From Prunus persica (taxonomy: Eukaryota; Streptophyta; Magnoliopsida; Rosales; Rosaceae), in the NCBI RefSeq assembly GCF_000346465.2, contig NC_034013.1, positions 6,351,308 through 6,415,307 of the forward strand: a stretch of 64,000 nucleotides of DNA, given 5' to 3'. Below, in pieces: positions 44,705 through 55,106 of this stretch. The translations under genes and the position numbers were made by a program. The notes beneath the pieces were generated by a model. That model ran no database searches. It was given only the letters and a program-made list of their open reading frames with translations, and had not been told where the DNA came from. Within the stretch, counting starts at the first letter, position 1; every line of letters starts with the position of its first letter.

Positions 44705-45310
44705 ATGGCTTCTTCTATCGAAACCGGAGGGGCATGGAGCATGATGGAAGATGTTTTGTTGTGTGAGTGTTGGGTCCAAATTAGTCATTGTCCCGTCTCG
44801 GACAATGAGATGAAATTCTGTCATATGTGGAAAAAAATTCATAACGAATTTTGTGAAAGATCGGGTTTAACCGGTACTGAAATAGCATTATCTAGTAGGT
44901 GAAAAATTCTCAATAAAGAGTTGGCGAAATGGAAAGATGCCTTGGCAAAAGCGATGGACAACCATAGAAACGGGGAAAATCTTAGTAATGAAGTAAATTA
45001 TTTGTAATTTTCGTTTATTAATTTTAATGTCCTGTTAATTTTTATTTAAATATTTCTTGCAATTTCTATATTTTGTTAATATTTCTTGTATTTTCAATAT
45101 TTATTTCAATATTTCTTGCAATTTCTATATTTTGTTAATATTTCTTGCATTTTCAATAAATTGTTAAAATTTATTGCATTTCCATTATTTTATTTATATT
45201 TGTTGCATTGCCAATATTTTTTTAAGTTTCTTGCATTTCCAAATTTTTTTTATTTTTTATTTTATATATAGATTATGCAAGCACAAATGTGGTATGGTGC
45301 TACTGGGTAA
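44705..45310 (+). pseudogene. PIF/Harbinger ORF1 (Myb/trihelix-like) remnant
   Basis: Encodes a W...EDVLLCECWVQISHCP...W.KIH..FC.R trihelix-like domain, then SSR, a TGA in place of the usual Trp, then KILNKELAKWKDAL. After an AT-rich intron-like stretch, MQAQMWYGATG follows (about 45274-45308), another conserved piece of this family. This is the DNA-binding partner protein of PIF transposases. Here it is broken and lacks its C-terminus. Confidence 0.75.
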
Positions 45311-45745
45311 TGCAAAAAAACTAACGGTTTTTTGTAGAAGCCGTTTTAGGTCCCTGGGCGTAGGTCTGCGCAGGTAGTCCCTAGTGTATAGAGTTTCGAC
45401 TGCATCACAAAATCTCACCAAGCTCTCCAAAGTAGTGAACTTCCCCATCAGGACAATCTCATCCACCTGATCAGCAGATGACCCATATGCCAACATTCAT
45501 ATAACAGCTGTGAACTTCCGTTCAAGAAGAAGTTCCAAATTTCCAGCAGCATTTTTCTTTTGAACAAAGTATTCATCATAATTGGAAATATCATGCATGA
45601 CTTTATTGAACAAATGAGGTTGCATTCTATATCACGCAAGAAAATACCCCAAGAATGTCTATGTCTGTCCACATTCGGGCCACGATCTTCTTGTGAACCA
45701 TGGCGGCTCTGGTTTTTTTCATCAAGCAAAGCCACTGCCATGACA
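45290..45745 (-). pseudogene. PIF/Harbinger transposase N-terminal remnant
   Basis: Minus-strand pieces read LLDEKNQSRHGSQEDRGPNV, then, in another frame, LAYGSSADQVDEIVLMGK and LESLVRFCDAVETLYTRDYL, then RRPTPRDLKRLLQK. All are conserved N-terminal words of plant PIF/Harbinger transposases. A frame change and a stop lie between them. The region stops just before the catalytic core, where ORF1 begins from the other side. Confidence 0.85.
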
Positions 45746-46467
45746 AGTTGCTAATCTAGGTCTTTCTACGCCCTTTTGCCTGCAACTCATCTACGCCTTC
45801 TTTCTGTAGTTTCTCGCTCTTGCCTCTCCAAGACCTCGTTCATGTCTACCATTGAGAATGGAGTATGAATTCTAAAATCTGAAAAATGAAAATATAGAGA
45901 AGATCTGGTGTGAGAGGTATGAGCTGAGCCTTTGGTTTTATAGAAAAATTTAGGCATATAGAGATGACACGTGGCGCAATTTTAGAGGGTGAAAATCTTA
46001 TTTGAAATTTGAAATTTATCTGAAATTTGAAATTTGAAATGTATCTGAAATTTGAAATTTGAAATTTGAAATTTGAAATTTGAAATTTATCTGAATTTTG
46101 AATTTTGAAATTTATATGAAATTTGAAATCGAAAATCTTATCCGAAAATTTTATATGATTATGAGATATGAATAGTATTGACACGTAGGAACCCAAAAAT
46201 CATATCCGAAAATATTATCCAAATTAATTGTTTAGGTAAACAAATTTGTGAAAAAAATAAAAAAATGAATAGTATTTGTCCTTTGTCATGACAACTGCTG
46301 GAAACACACATTGCTTTTTGCAAGGGCAGCCACTATTCACGTGAATAGTAACTGCCCTAGCCCCCCCTACCATGGCAAAGAGCAAACTACTGGAAGTGCT
46401 CTTAGCCCCACAGCAGTCACAAAAATTGGTGATAAAATGATAATTGTTGTCACTTTTTTTTGTAGTG

Positions 46468-46830
46468 TGGAAAACACTATTGTACAACTCATTGCTGAGA
46501 ACTTCAAGATGATTCCCTACCAGGACTTTAAGGGCACCATCGGTTGCTGGGACAGACTTCCAAGCATTGTCGTCTGTGAAATCCATGATCTCAAGGCCTG
46601 ACATGTTTTCAAGAAGGATGGTGATGAAACTGTGGTCTGTATGTGATGAAAGTCCGAGCATATTGCTTGATGGGGAAGATTGTGGGTATTTGTTGGCTAT
46701 TATTACGTCCACTCCTTGCTCAAGCTTGTTCCTCAAGTAAGTTGGACTTAGAGCTAAGCTCTCCACAATGGCTCCCATTATTTCATTGCTTAATCTCCTC
46801 ACCTCCGCTGCATAATTTCCCAAGTTTCCT
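46468..46830 (-). pseudogene. Dioxygenase copy 1, third exon, 5' part
   Basis: Follows a TTTTGTTAG acceptor and is open from GNLGNYAAEV to ELYNSVF, including the HTD iron-ligand motif. It stops being homologous at the CACTA junction, two bases into the codon for the second iron-binding His. Confidence 0.85.
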
Positions 46831-46833
46831 CTA

Positions 46834-48322
46834 ACAAAAACATCAAATTAATTTCCTTAGTTACTTTAAATTATAATTAACTATATGAAGGAACTCTCTC
46901 CAAAAAAAAAAAAACAAAAAAAAAAAAAAACAAAACAAACTATGAAGTACCGAGTTCATGGTCTAATAATACCCAGTCTTCACTTTGTATGCCTCAAATT
47001 TGAATATGATGAATAAATAGTAAATAGTAAATTTGGCTTATACCCTTTAAATTCAATTTGTCTTATCTACAACCCTTCACTTTTCGTTCCTATAAATAAT
47101 ACCCAATTTTTATAAGTAAAAACCCATGACTGGGATCCAACTTATCAAGTTATCTTATTAAGCTCAATATCTAATTTATTATAATTTTTTGATTCCCAAA
47201 ATACCCCTATTTACAATTCAATGGGTTGGTGTTTTAATTTTTGGTTCCCCAATTTATTGTGGTGATTTTCTTCCGAATTTTTGTATGCAATTAATTATCC
47301 ATTTTTTTTAATATTAAAATTCATTAATAGATATAGTCAACAATGAGTTGGCCGGAAAGGCTTAGTTTTCCTTATTTGCTTGCCTTTTTGAAATTTTGTT
47401 CCATCTTTTTTTTTTTGGTAAATACCATGAGGTGCCCCCAACTTGAAGGGTAAGATTAATCCCCGCTTGGGGTTTGGCTTGTCCCTGATCACAAAGTGCT
47501 TCCAACGGGTTTTGAACTCTTGCCATTGAGGCGCCAGGTAGCTCACCAACTGAATGTGACAGTTTGCCAACCGTTTTTTGGTTCAATAAAAGTACCTCAG
47601 GGTTGATTAAAAAAAAAGTACCGCAGGGGATTTCATTTATTTAAAAAAAAATGGATTTTGGATTTTGAATTTTATTTATTAAAGTTTTATTGTACCTGGT
47701 TTTTCATGAATAATAATCTACCTATTATTATTTTTAAATAATAATGTACCTATTTCATGACAGTAATTTACCTATTATTTTAATAATCTACCTATTATCT
47801 TTTATGAGTAATAATTTATCTATTATTTGCTCCTATGAGTCATATGATGTAATAATGTAGGCATGAAAATGTTAACGTACATAATATCATCTAATTAACA
47901 TACTTTTTTTTCTTTCTATGGCATTGTACCTATTAGAATATATATTATATAGATATATATAATTGAAGGATATTAAGTAAATATATATAATTGGTTCTTT
48001 TTCTTTTTCTAATTGTTTTATTTATTTATTTATGTTTTATTTTTTTAGCTTCCACTGCTGTTTTAGGAATTGATCTAATTTACCAACTAAAATTTTCATT
48101 TCAATAGTCCTTCAACTCTTCATTTGGTATCAAAACGGCCAAATTGTCAAAGTCTGTCAATTGTTCCGTGAAATCAAGGGATAAAATCGTTATTATGGAT
48201 TAACATATTAATAAAATAATATAAAATTATAGAAAAATATGGTATATAAAAAAAAATCATTTCTCCGAAGGAGGTTAAGAGGGAGTATTTGAACTAGTTT
48301 GATTGTAAGCCATTATTACATG
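46834..48322. other. Intron of dioxygenase copy 1, left of the retrotransposon
   Basis: AT-rich intron sequence with poly(A) runs at 46901-46930 and a minus-strand SINE (47406-47552, listed separately). Nothing else recognised. The intron resumes at 57835 on the other side of the retrotransposon. Confidence 0.7.
47406..47552 (-). mobile_element. tRNA-derived SINE in the dioxygenase intron
   Basis: Minus-strand element beginning CAGTTGGTGAGCTACCTGGC (A-box-like, with GGTGAGC...TGG), then AGAGTTCAAAACCC (B-box-like) at tRNA spacing. A body and a poly(A) tail follow, seen as poly(T) at 47406-47416. No target duplication was established. Confidence 0.65.
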
Positions 48323-48829
48323 TGTTTACACCATAATGAACCGAGCAGACCCAGCACCAAAGTGACTAGCACCAAGGCAGCCACGCCTTCTCCTGTGCCG
48401 AAGGAAGACACACTTCCGAGGTGCCAGACACCTACCGAAGATCCCAGCTGCCAAACCTAATCTTCAGGACACGTGTCGCCACCACGACGACTTGCACAAA
48501 GTCCCACATCGGAACTTTGTGCAAACCTCCTACTTTCACCTCCCTATAAATAGGGAACAGTACCCAGGTAAAAAGGATAACTATTCTCCCACTTTTACTG
48601 TTACTCTGCCAGACTTACTACTTGTAATTGACTTAGGCATCGGAGAGCCTTGGGCCGGCACCACACCGGTGTCCGAAGCTTAACGATTGCTTCTCTCACT
48701 TTGTCTTCTGCAGGTTTCCCATCAACCTATATTTCACCAAGGGCCTCAGCTCTCTTCCCTGCTGAAGACCCCGCATACCTAATCCCTAAGTTGGACTCAC
48801 TATTGGCCGGGCCATTTTGAGCATCAACA
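48323..48829 (+). repeat. 5' LTR of the Tat element
   Basis: TGTTTACACC...GCATCAACA. Contains CTATAAATAGGG (about 48543-48554) as its TATA box. A 63-codon open frame (48492-48683) recurs in the 3' LTR but reads through the promoter and is not a gene. Confidence 0.96.
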
Positions 48830-48830
48830 G

Positions 48831-48848
48831 TTTGGCGCCGTCTGTGGG
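48831..48848 (+). other. Primer-binding site of the Tat element
   Basis: TTTGGCGCCGTCTGTGGG, one base after the LTR. It should pair with the 3' end of a host tRNA to prime minus-strand DNA; which tRNA I did not determine. Confidence 0.75.
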
Positions 48849-48941
48849 AATCTGACACTTGAATCCCCTCTTTCTCTATCAGCCCAGCTGGCTCCTTCAC
48901 CCATCAGGCCCCGTCGCCTCTTCTTCACCCCACACTCTGCT

Positions 48942-50776
48942 ATGCCGACCGAGGATAGCCACGATACCCAGCATCATACCCCCCGCGATGGTACTTCTAG
49001 AAGGAAATCTTCGGAAGATGCCACTCTCCAGGCAGAAGTGGAGCACCTCCGCGATAGTGTCACTAAAATGTCGGAAAAATACGAGCACCTTCATTGCAGG
49101 AACGTTGAGCTAGAACATGACTACCGTGCTTTAAAGCGGAACTGAGAAAGGACTCACACCCAGGATGCCCAGCAAGACCTCACCCAGAACGTTGGGCTTA
49201 TTCAGCCGAACCAGCTAGTACATTCCAGCCACAGTGCCTCGGCCCAAGCTAGGCTCCGCAAGGGTAAAGACCACCTTCATCCGGAGATAACCCAGTCACG
49301 ACCCCTTTGCGTTCCCCCACCGAGGGACCGGCCCCATGAACCAGTCAGGATCTACCAAGATTGCAGGGATCGCCTCTCGGACCGTCAGCCAAGGCCGATC
49401 CCTATCCTTGTCAACCTCGAAGACCCACGGGTGACACAACTGGGCCCCTCACCAGCCCCCGTCCGCATACCCAACGAGGAAGGTGTCGGGGACTCGGATA
49501 CTTGGGAATTTTATAATTCAGAGACCTGGCCAAATTACCACACCGAGGCGCTAGAAAATTGGGAACAATCCCCAGTCCCTGTCTGCCCCGCCCCCAGGCC
49601 TTTGGCACCTGAAACTCTTCCTCATGCCGACCCGGCCATGAGGCTTCTCTTCGAAAAGGTCCGGCGCTGGAAAGCGAACAACATCGCAGCCATCAACCCC
49701 TCTGGGCAAAACCACGACCAGGGCCCTTTACCGAACGCATCCTCCACTACCACCAGGAGAAAGATATCCAGCCACTCCGCATCGCTTTCTACACTGGCAC
49801 GGAGGACCCTCTCACCCACATCCACTCCTTCCAGTCTGCCCTTGGGTGCAAAGGCCTCACTGATGAAGGCATGTGCCTCCTTTTCCCTTCCACCCTCAGC
49901 GGCGCGGCCCTGAATTGGTTGTACAGGCTCCACCCCCGCACCATCAACTCCTTCGATAGTCTCAAGCAGACGTTCCTGGACCATTTTATGATCCAGACTG
50001 ATCGCCTATACTCTGCCGACGACTTGTATATGCTTAAGCAGGCTGAGGACGAACCCCTTCGGGAATATGTAGCTCGGTTCAGTCATGAATACTCCCGCTG
50101 CCCAGACACTGACGATCGCGCTGCCTTCGGCGCTTTTAAGAGCGGCTTCCGCGAGTCCAACTTCCGCCACCTGGTTCATAGCAACAGTTGGAACACATAT
50201 GCAGAGCTGATGAAGCAGGCGGCGGTCCATGCTAAGGCTGAATACTTCAATTCCAAGCGTGGCCCAGCCAACCTGGCGCGCAACACTTTCGCCGACCCTC
50301 CACCTGCTTCAGCAACCGCCCCAGCCCCACCTCAGCATTCTACCCCTGCCCCGAGTGCCCAGGACAACCAACAACATAAGCAGAAGGATAGCTACCAGCA
50401 TCCCTTCGGTAATAACAAACGTGGCAGACATGGCAACCACCACCACTCTAGTGGAAGCAACCCTCCCAAGACAGCTGATCGGGCCCCACTTCCATTCACA
50501 CCCAGGCCCAGGTTTGAGGTTTTTACGACCCTCAATACTACCTATGAGAACGTCCTGGTGCGTGAAGCCCCCATCATCCCCAAGCCACCCCCCCGGAGAC
50601 CATCCAACAAGCCTATGCCAAACACGGGGGTCTTCTGCCGCTTTCATCAATTCAGCGGCCATGACACCGAGTCTTGTGTTGCGTTGCGCAACATAATTGA
50701 AGGGCTCATCCGGGAGGGTAAGCTGGACAACTATGTGCGCAACATACCAGCCTCGCCTAACCCTCACCAACGATAA
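48942..50776 (+). pseudogene. gag region of the Tat element (two lesions)
   Basis: Starts MPTEDSHDTQHHTPRDGTSR with a coiled coil near residues 30-65 (AEVEHLRDSVTKMSEKYEHL). It is interrupted by TGA at 49143-49145, where the context suggests an Arg CGA codon mutated. It stays in that frame to about 49720, then shifts frame. The retrotransposon gag domain follows at about 49760-50240 (ALNWLYRLHPRTINSFDSLK, and RLYSADDLYMLKQAEDEPLR). The C-terminal part is Pro/His/Lys-rich and has CRFHQFSGHDTESCVALR, a Cys/His pattern resembling a degenerate knuckle. Stop at 50774-50776. Confidence 0.85.
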
Positions 50777-50782
50777 ATCAAC

Positions 50783-51604
50783 ATGATCTCCACCATCAGC
50801 GGAGGTCCTACCCTGGCTGGCACCTCCAACAACTCCATCAAACATTATGTCCGCTCCACCTATGCGCACCAGGTCTTCAGCACCGAGCAGGGACGCTTGC
50901 CAAAGACCCATAGGACTGGCTGGGCCCCCATTACCTTCTGCGAGGAGGAGGAGCGTGGTGTTATCCTCCCCCATGACGACCCACTCATTATCCGGGCTGA
51001 CATTTCTAACTTCGACGTTGGGCGTATCCTGGTGGACATTGGCAGCTCGGTCAGTGTGATGTTTGCCGAGGCCTTCAACGAACTCCAGGTCCCGCCTCAC
51101 CTACTCGACCGAAGCATCACACCCCTTGTGAGCTTCTCGGGTGATGTGGTCCAGCCCATTGGCAGCATTCATCTCCCTATCTCAATTGGGGCCGCACCTC
51201 AGCGGACGACGATCACTACCCCCTTCCTTATCGTCGATTGCCCCACAGCCTACAACGTCATCCTCGGCCGCCCAGCCTTGGCCCAAATGAGGGCTTTTAT
51301 TTCCACGCATATGCTGCTGTTGAAGTTTCCCACTCCCAATGGCCCAGGCACGGTGCGCGGCGACCAACTCGGGGCCCGAAGCTGTTATGCTTCAGCAGTA
51401 AAATCCACCAATCGCCAACCTAGGAGTGAGGCCCTTGCGGTAACCATGGCGCCCGCCCCCCCTCAAGCTGGCACCGACCCACCTGAGGACCCGAGGGAGG
51501 AGTCCATCGCACCACAGGCCGAACCTATGGAGGACCTGGAGCTGGTTACCCTCCATGACGATATCCCGGATCGGCACCTCCATCTCGCCAGAGCTTCGCT
51601 CTGA
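50783..51604 (+). CDS. Retropepsin-type protease region of the Tat element
   Basis: In the same frame as the end of gag, 6 bases after its stop. The pepsin-like core is at about 51000-51300: ILVDIGSSVSVMF holds the catalytic Asp, but the following residue is Ile where Thr or Gly is usual (DTGS/DGGS). VILGRPALAQM is the conserved ILGR motif of the family. The following ~100 residues are a linker rich in Pro and Glu. The frame ends at 51604, overlapping the pol frame by 50 bp. A frameshift near 51570 is likely, since the linker-to-RT junction is normally continuous. Confidence 0.8.
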   Translation: MISTISGGPTLAGTSNNSIKHYVRSTYAHQVFSTEQGRLPKTHRTGWAPITFCEEEERGVILPHDDPLIIRADISNFDVGRILVDIGSSVSVMFAEAFNELQVPPHLLDRSITPLVSFSGDVVQPIGSIHLPISIGAAPQRTTITTPFLIVDCPTAYNVILGRPALAQMRAFISTHMLLLKFPTPNGPGTVRGDQLGARSCYASAVKSTNRQPRSEALAVTMAPAPPQAGTDPPEDPREESIAPQAEPMEDLELVTLHDDIPDRHLHLARASL

Positions 51605-54600
51605 CCTGGTCGCCTTCCTCCGCCTCAACTCCGAAGTCTTCACATGGTCCTACAATGACATGCCTGGCATATCCCCAGACATCATATCCCATAGGCTTAG
51701 CGTCAATCCTGCCGTCAGACCAGTCCGACAGAAGCGTCGCGCTTATGATCCCGAGCGCTATGAGGCCATGAGGGCGGAGGTGGATCGATTGAGTAGCATC
51801 GGATTCATCAGGGAGGTTGACTATCCTACATGGCTGGCTAATGTCGTGATGGTTCGCAAGCCAAGAAAGGGCTGGCGCATGTGTGTCGATTACACCAACC
51901 TTAATCGGGCTTGCCCAAAGGACAGCTTCCCGCTACCCCGCATTGACCAGCTAGTCGACGCCACGGCCGGCCACGCCCTCCTTAGCTTCATGGATGCTTA
52001 TTCAGGTTACAACCAGATCTTCATGCACCCCGAAGATCAGGCCCACACCTCTTTCATTACGGACCGCGGCCTCTACTGCTATAAGGTGATGCCCTTTGGC
52101 CTCAAAAACGTCGGGGCTACTTATCAGCGTCTGGTGAATCAGCTCTTTGCCCCACTGATTGGCAATACCATGGAGGTCTATGTCGATGACATGCTAGTCA
52201 AGAGTCGCACAGCTGACCAACACATCCCTAACCTCTCTGCCATGTTCACCATCCTAAAGCAGTACAAAATGAGGCTTAACCCCACCAAATGTGCATTCGG
52301 GGTGGCTTCTGGCAAATTCCTGGGCTTCATGATCAGCCAGAGGGGTATTGAGGCCAATCCAGAAAAGATCCAGGCCATCTTAGACATGACGGTACCTAAG
52401 ACGGTCAAAGATATCCAAAGCCTTACAGGGCGTGTCGCAGCCCTGACCAGATTTATCTCCAAAGCCACTGACCGCTGCGCCCCATTCTTCAAGGCCCTTA
52501 AAGGCACCAAAAGAAACATCACCTGGACTGCTGAATGCGACACGGCTTTCAGCGAGCTCAAGGAGTATATGGGCCGGGCCCCTTTATTGTCAACCCCGGA
52601 GCACGGAGACATCCTCGTGATTTATCTCTCCATCTCAGCTTCGGCTGTTAGCTCTGTGCTCATCCGATCAAAAGATAACGCGGAACACCCAGTGCATTAT
52701 GTTAGTAAAGCATTGCAAGATGCCGAAGTTCGGTACCCGGACATCGAAAAATTGGCGTTTGCCCTGGTCGTCTCGGCAAGACGCCTCCGACCATATTTCC
52801 AAGCTCACACCATCCATGTCTTAACCAACCAACCACTCCGACAGGTGTTGCAGAAGCCAGAAACTTCTGGGAGGCTGGTTAAGTGGGCCATTGAACTTGA
52901 CGAGTTTGATATCCATTACAAACCCCGCCCGGCTCTAAGGGGACAGGCCGTTGCTGACTTCTTATCCGAATTCACGGAGCCTCAAGCTTCGGCAGCTATC
53001 CAGCCCATAACCGAACCCAATCCCCCTCCCAGCCAGGACCAAACCCCCACCGAAGGCAATCTCGACCTAACCCAGCCCCTGTGGACCTTATTCGTAGACG
53101 GCTCTTCTAATGCCCAGGGCTGTGGGGCCGGCCTCGTTCTCATCTCCCCAGACAAGGTTGCCCTCGAGTACGCCCTCCGCTTCAAATTCCAAGCCTCCAA
53201 CAATGAGGCCGAATATGAAGCACTCTTAGCTGGTCTTCGATTAGCCAAAGAGATGGACGCCAGGCAAATTCAGATATTCAGCGATTCACAACTCGTGGTC
53301 CACCAGGTCAACCAGGACTTCACGGCTAAGGATGCCTCTATGACGGCCTACCTCCAGCACGCTCGGCACTTGCTGGCGACCTTCCACGCCCACTCTATCA
53401 AGCAAGTGCCGCGCTCCGAGAATAGCCATGCCGATGCACTAGCCAGGTTGGCATCAGCCTTGGAGCAAGGAATGGGTCGCCACATCCACATCGAGTTTTT
53501 GGCCCAGCCCAGCACACAAGCCCCACTCATCTGCACTATTGATCACAACCCTACATGGATGGACCCCATCCTCCAGTTCTTACAGAACCAAACACTACCG
53601 GCTAATCCGGCAGAAGCACGACGCGTTCGCCATCGCTTTGCCCGTTACCTGATCATTAACGGCTCCTTATACAAGCGGGGTTTCAGCCTTCCTTACCTCC
53701 GATACCTGACTCCAGAGGAGGGTCACTATGTCCTCCGAGAAATCCATGAAGGCATATGCGGTAACCACTCGGGCGCACGCTCGCTGGCCCATAAGGCAAT
53801 CCGCCAAGGATACTTCTGGCCATCGCTCCACACTGACGCCCAGGAATTCACCTAGAAATGCGACAAGCGTCAGCGATTCGCCAACATTCCACAACTCCCG
53901 GCTGAACCGTTGACTGCCATCGTCAGCCCTTGGCCATTTGCCCAATGGGGACTGGATCTCATTGGACCTATGCCAGAGGGCAAGGGCCAAGTCAAGTATG
54001 CAGTTGTGGCCGTAGACTACTTCACCAAGTGGGCTGAGGCTGAGGCCTTGGCCACCATCACTGCGGCTCGCATCGAATCCTTTGTGTGGCAAAACATTGT
54101 ATGTCGCTTCGGCATCCCCAATTCCATCGTCACCGACAATGGCCGGCAATTTGACAACGCCAAATTCAAACAATTTTGTTCCAACCTCAAGATTCGTCTG
54201 TGTTTCGCCTCCCCAGCCCATCCTCAGTCCAATGGCCAGGTCGAAGCCGTGAACAAAATTATCAAGAAGACCCTCAAGACAAAACTTGACAAAGCCAAGG
54301 GCTGCTGGCCAGAACTACTCCCAGAAGTACTCTGGTCCTACCGCACCACCTTCCGCACATCCACGGGTGAAACGCCGTTCTCCCTATCATTTGGAACCGA
54401 GGCCGTGGCTCCGGTAGAGATTGGCCAGCCCACATACCGAACCTCCACTTACGATGCCACGGCCAATGACGAGCAGTTGGCCCTCAACCTCGACTTCATT
54501 GACGAGCTCCGGGACCAATCGAGCATGCGTAATGTCGCGTACAAACAACGGATCGCCAAATATTACGACTCCCGAGTCAAGCCCCGTGCTTTCAAAATGG

Positions 54601-54791
54601 GGGACTGGGTCATGCGCAAAGTTTCCTTGGCTTCCAAAAATCCCAACGAAGATACCCTCGGCCCTACATGGGAAGGTCCTTATGAGATTATCAAAATCTG
54701 TCGCCCCGGCACTTATCAGCTTCGTGATTCCACAGGCAAGACGCTGCCTCACCCGTGGAATGCTGACCACCTCAAGTACTATTACAAGTAA
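51555..54791 (+). pseudogene. pol region: reverse transcriptase, two RNase H domains, integrase
   Basis: One frame with a single in-frame TAG at 53853-53855. RT: VRKPRKGWRMCVDYTNLN, FPLPRID, MPFGLKN, and the catalytic YVDD at 52179-52190. The first RNase H follows (about 52600-52980: VHYVSKAL, LTNQPLRQVL). A second, plant/archaeal-type RNase H is at about 53080-53470 (LFVDGSSNAQGCGAGLVL, NNEAEYEALLAGLRLA, SDSQLVVHQV). The integrase zinc finger (H...H...C...) has lost its last Cys: the codon reads Arg (CDKR). The integrase DDE core keeps GLDLIGP, VTDNGRQF, and Glu in NGQVEAVN. There is no chromodomain. The TAG lies between the zinc-finger His and Cys pairs. Likely defective as it stands. Confidence 0.93.
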
Positions 54792-55106
54792 ACATATCTA
54801 GACCCTAGGACAATACTTTGGTCTTGATTATTTACTGTAAGGTAGAAGTAAGGTATCTAGACCCTAGACCACTTGTACCTTCTGCCTTTCGGCACCTATT
54901 AAATGAAACGCTTGACTCCGGCTCATTTTCATGCATTCACATGGCTATTACTTTACTAGCACAATTGATATCACACAAGTCTCATATCATAAATAAAAAC
55001 ACCCTGGCTCCAGGCAAGGACAAGTGTTCATACATAAACAAAATAACTGTTCCAACACAATCACTAAAGTACAAAGTCACTATAACACATAACGAAGGCA
55101 ACGCCT
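54792..55106 (+). other. Spacer between pol and the antisense gene
   Basis: AT-rich, with a short repeat of GTATCTAGACCCTAG/ACATATCTAGACCCTAG (54793 and 54852). It would hold the 3' ends of both convergent transcripts. Confidence 0.4.

Larger units (their letters stand above)
44182..46401. mobile_element. PIF/Harbinger deletion derivative nested in the CACTA element
   Basis: Ends share GCACTTCCAG and G-rich sequence in inverted orientation (TCAGCACTTCCAGCAGTG at the left; GAGCACTTCCAGTAGTTTGC on the other strand at the right). TTA follows the right end, the Harbinger target-duplication type; the left copy is not clear. Inside, a Myb-like ORF1 remnant (+) and a transposase N-terminal remnant (-) face each other. 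The catalytic core is missing. A run of GAAATTTGAAATTT-like repeats occupies about 45990-46140. Confidence 0.75.
44031..46467. mobile_element. CACTA element in dioxygenase copy 1, with a nested PIF/Harbinger derivative
   Basis: Ends are CACTATAAAAAAAGTGGCAA at the left and, read on the other strand, CACTACAAAAAAAAGTGACA at the right. They are similar for about 60 bp. The 3-bp target duplication TGG lies at 44028-44030 and 46468-46470. These are CACTA (En/Spm) hallmarks. The left arm repeats GGTGATT...AAAGCC words, typical subterminal repeats. Nearly all of the interior (about 44182-46401) is a nested PIF/Harbinger element, so the CACTA part itself is only about 215 bp, a CACTA MITE. Confidence 0.88.

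Noticed and set aside
45990..46140. GAAATTTGAAATTT-like repeat as a regulatory array
   Set aside because: Simple AT-rich slippage repeat within the Harbinger derivative, with no other sign of function.
48492..48683. 63-codon frame present in both LTRs of the Tat element (also 57497-57688)
   Set aside because: It runs over the TATA box and splice-like sites of the LTR. Its recurrence follows from LTR identity, not from selection on a protein.
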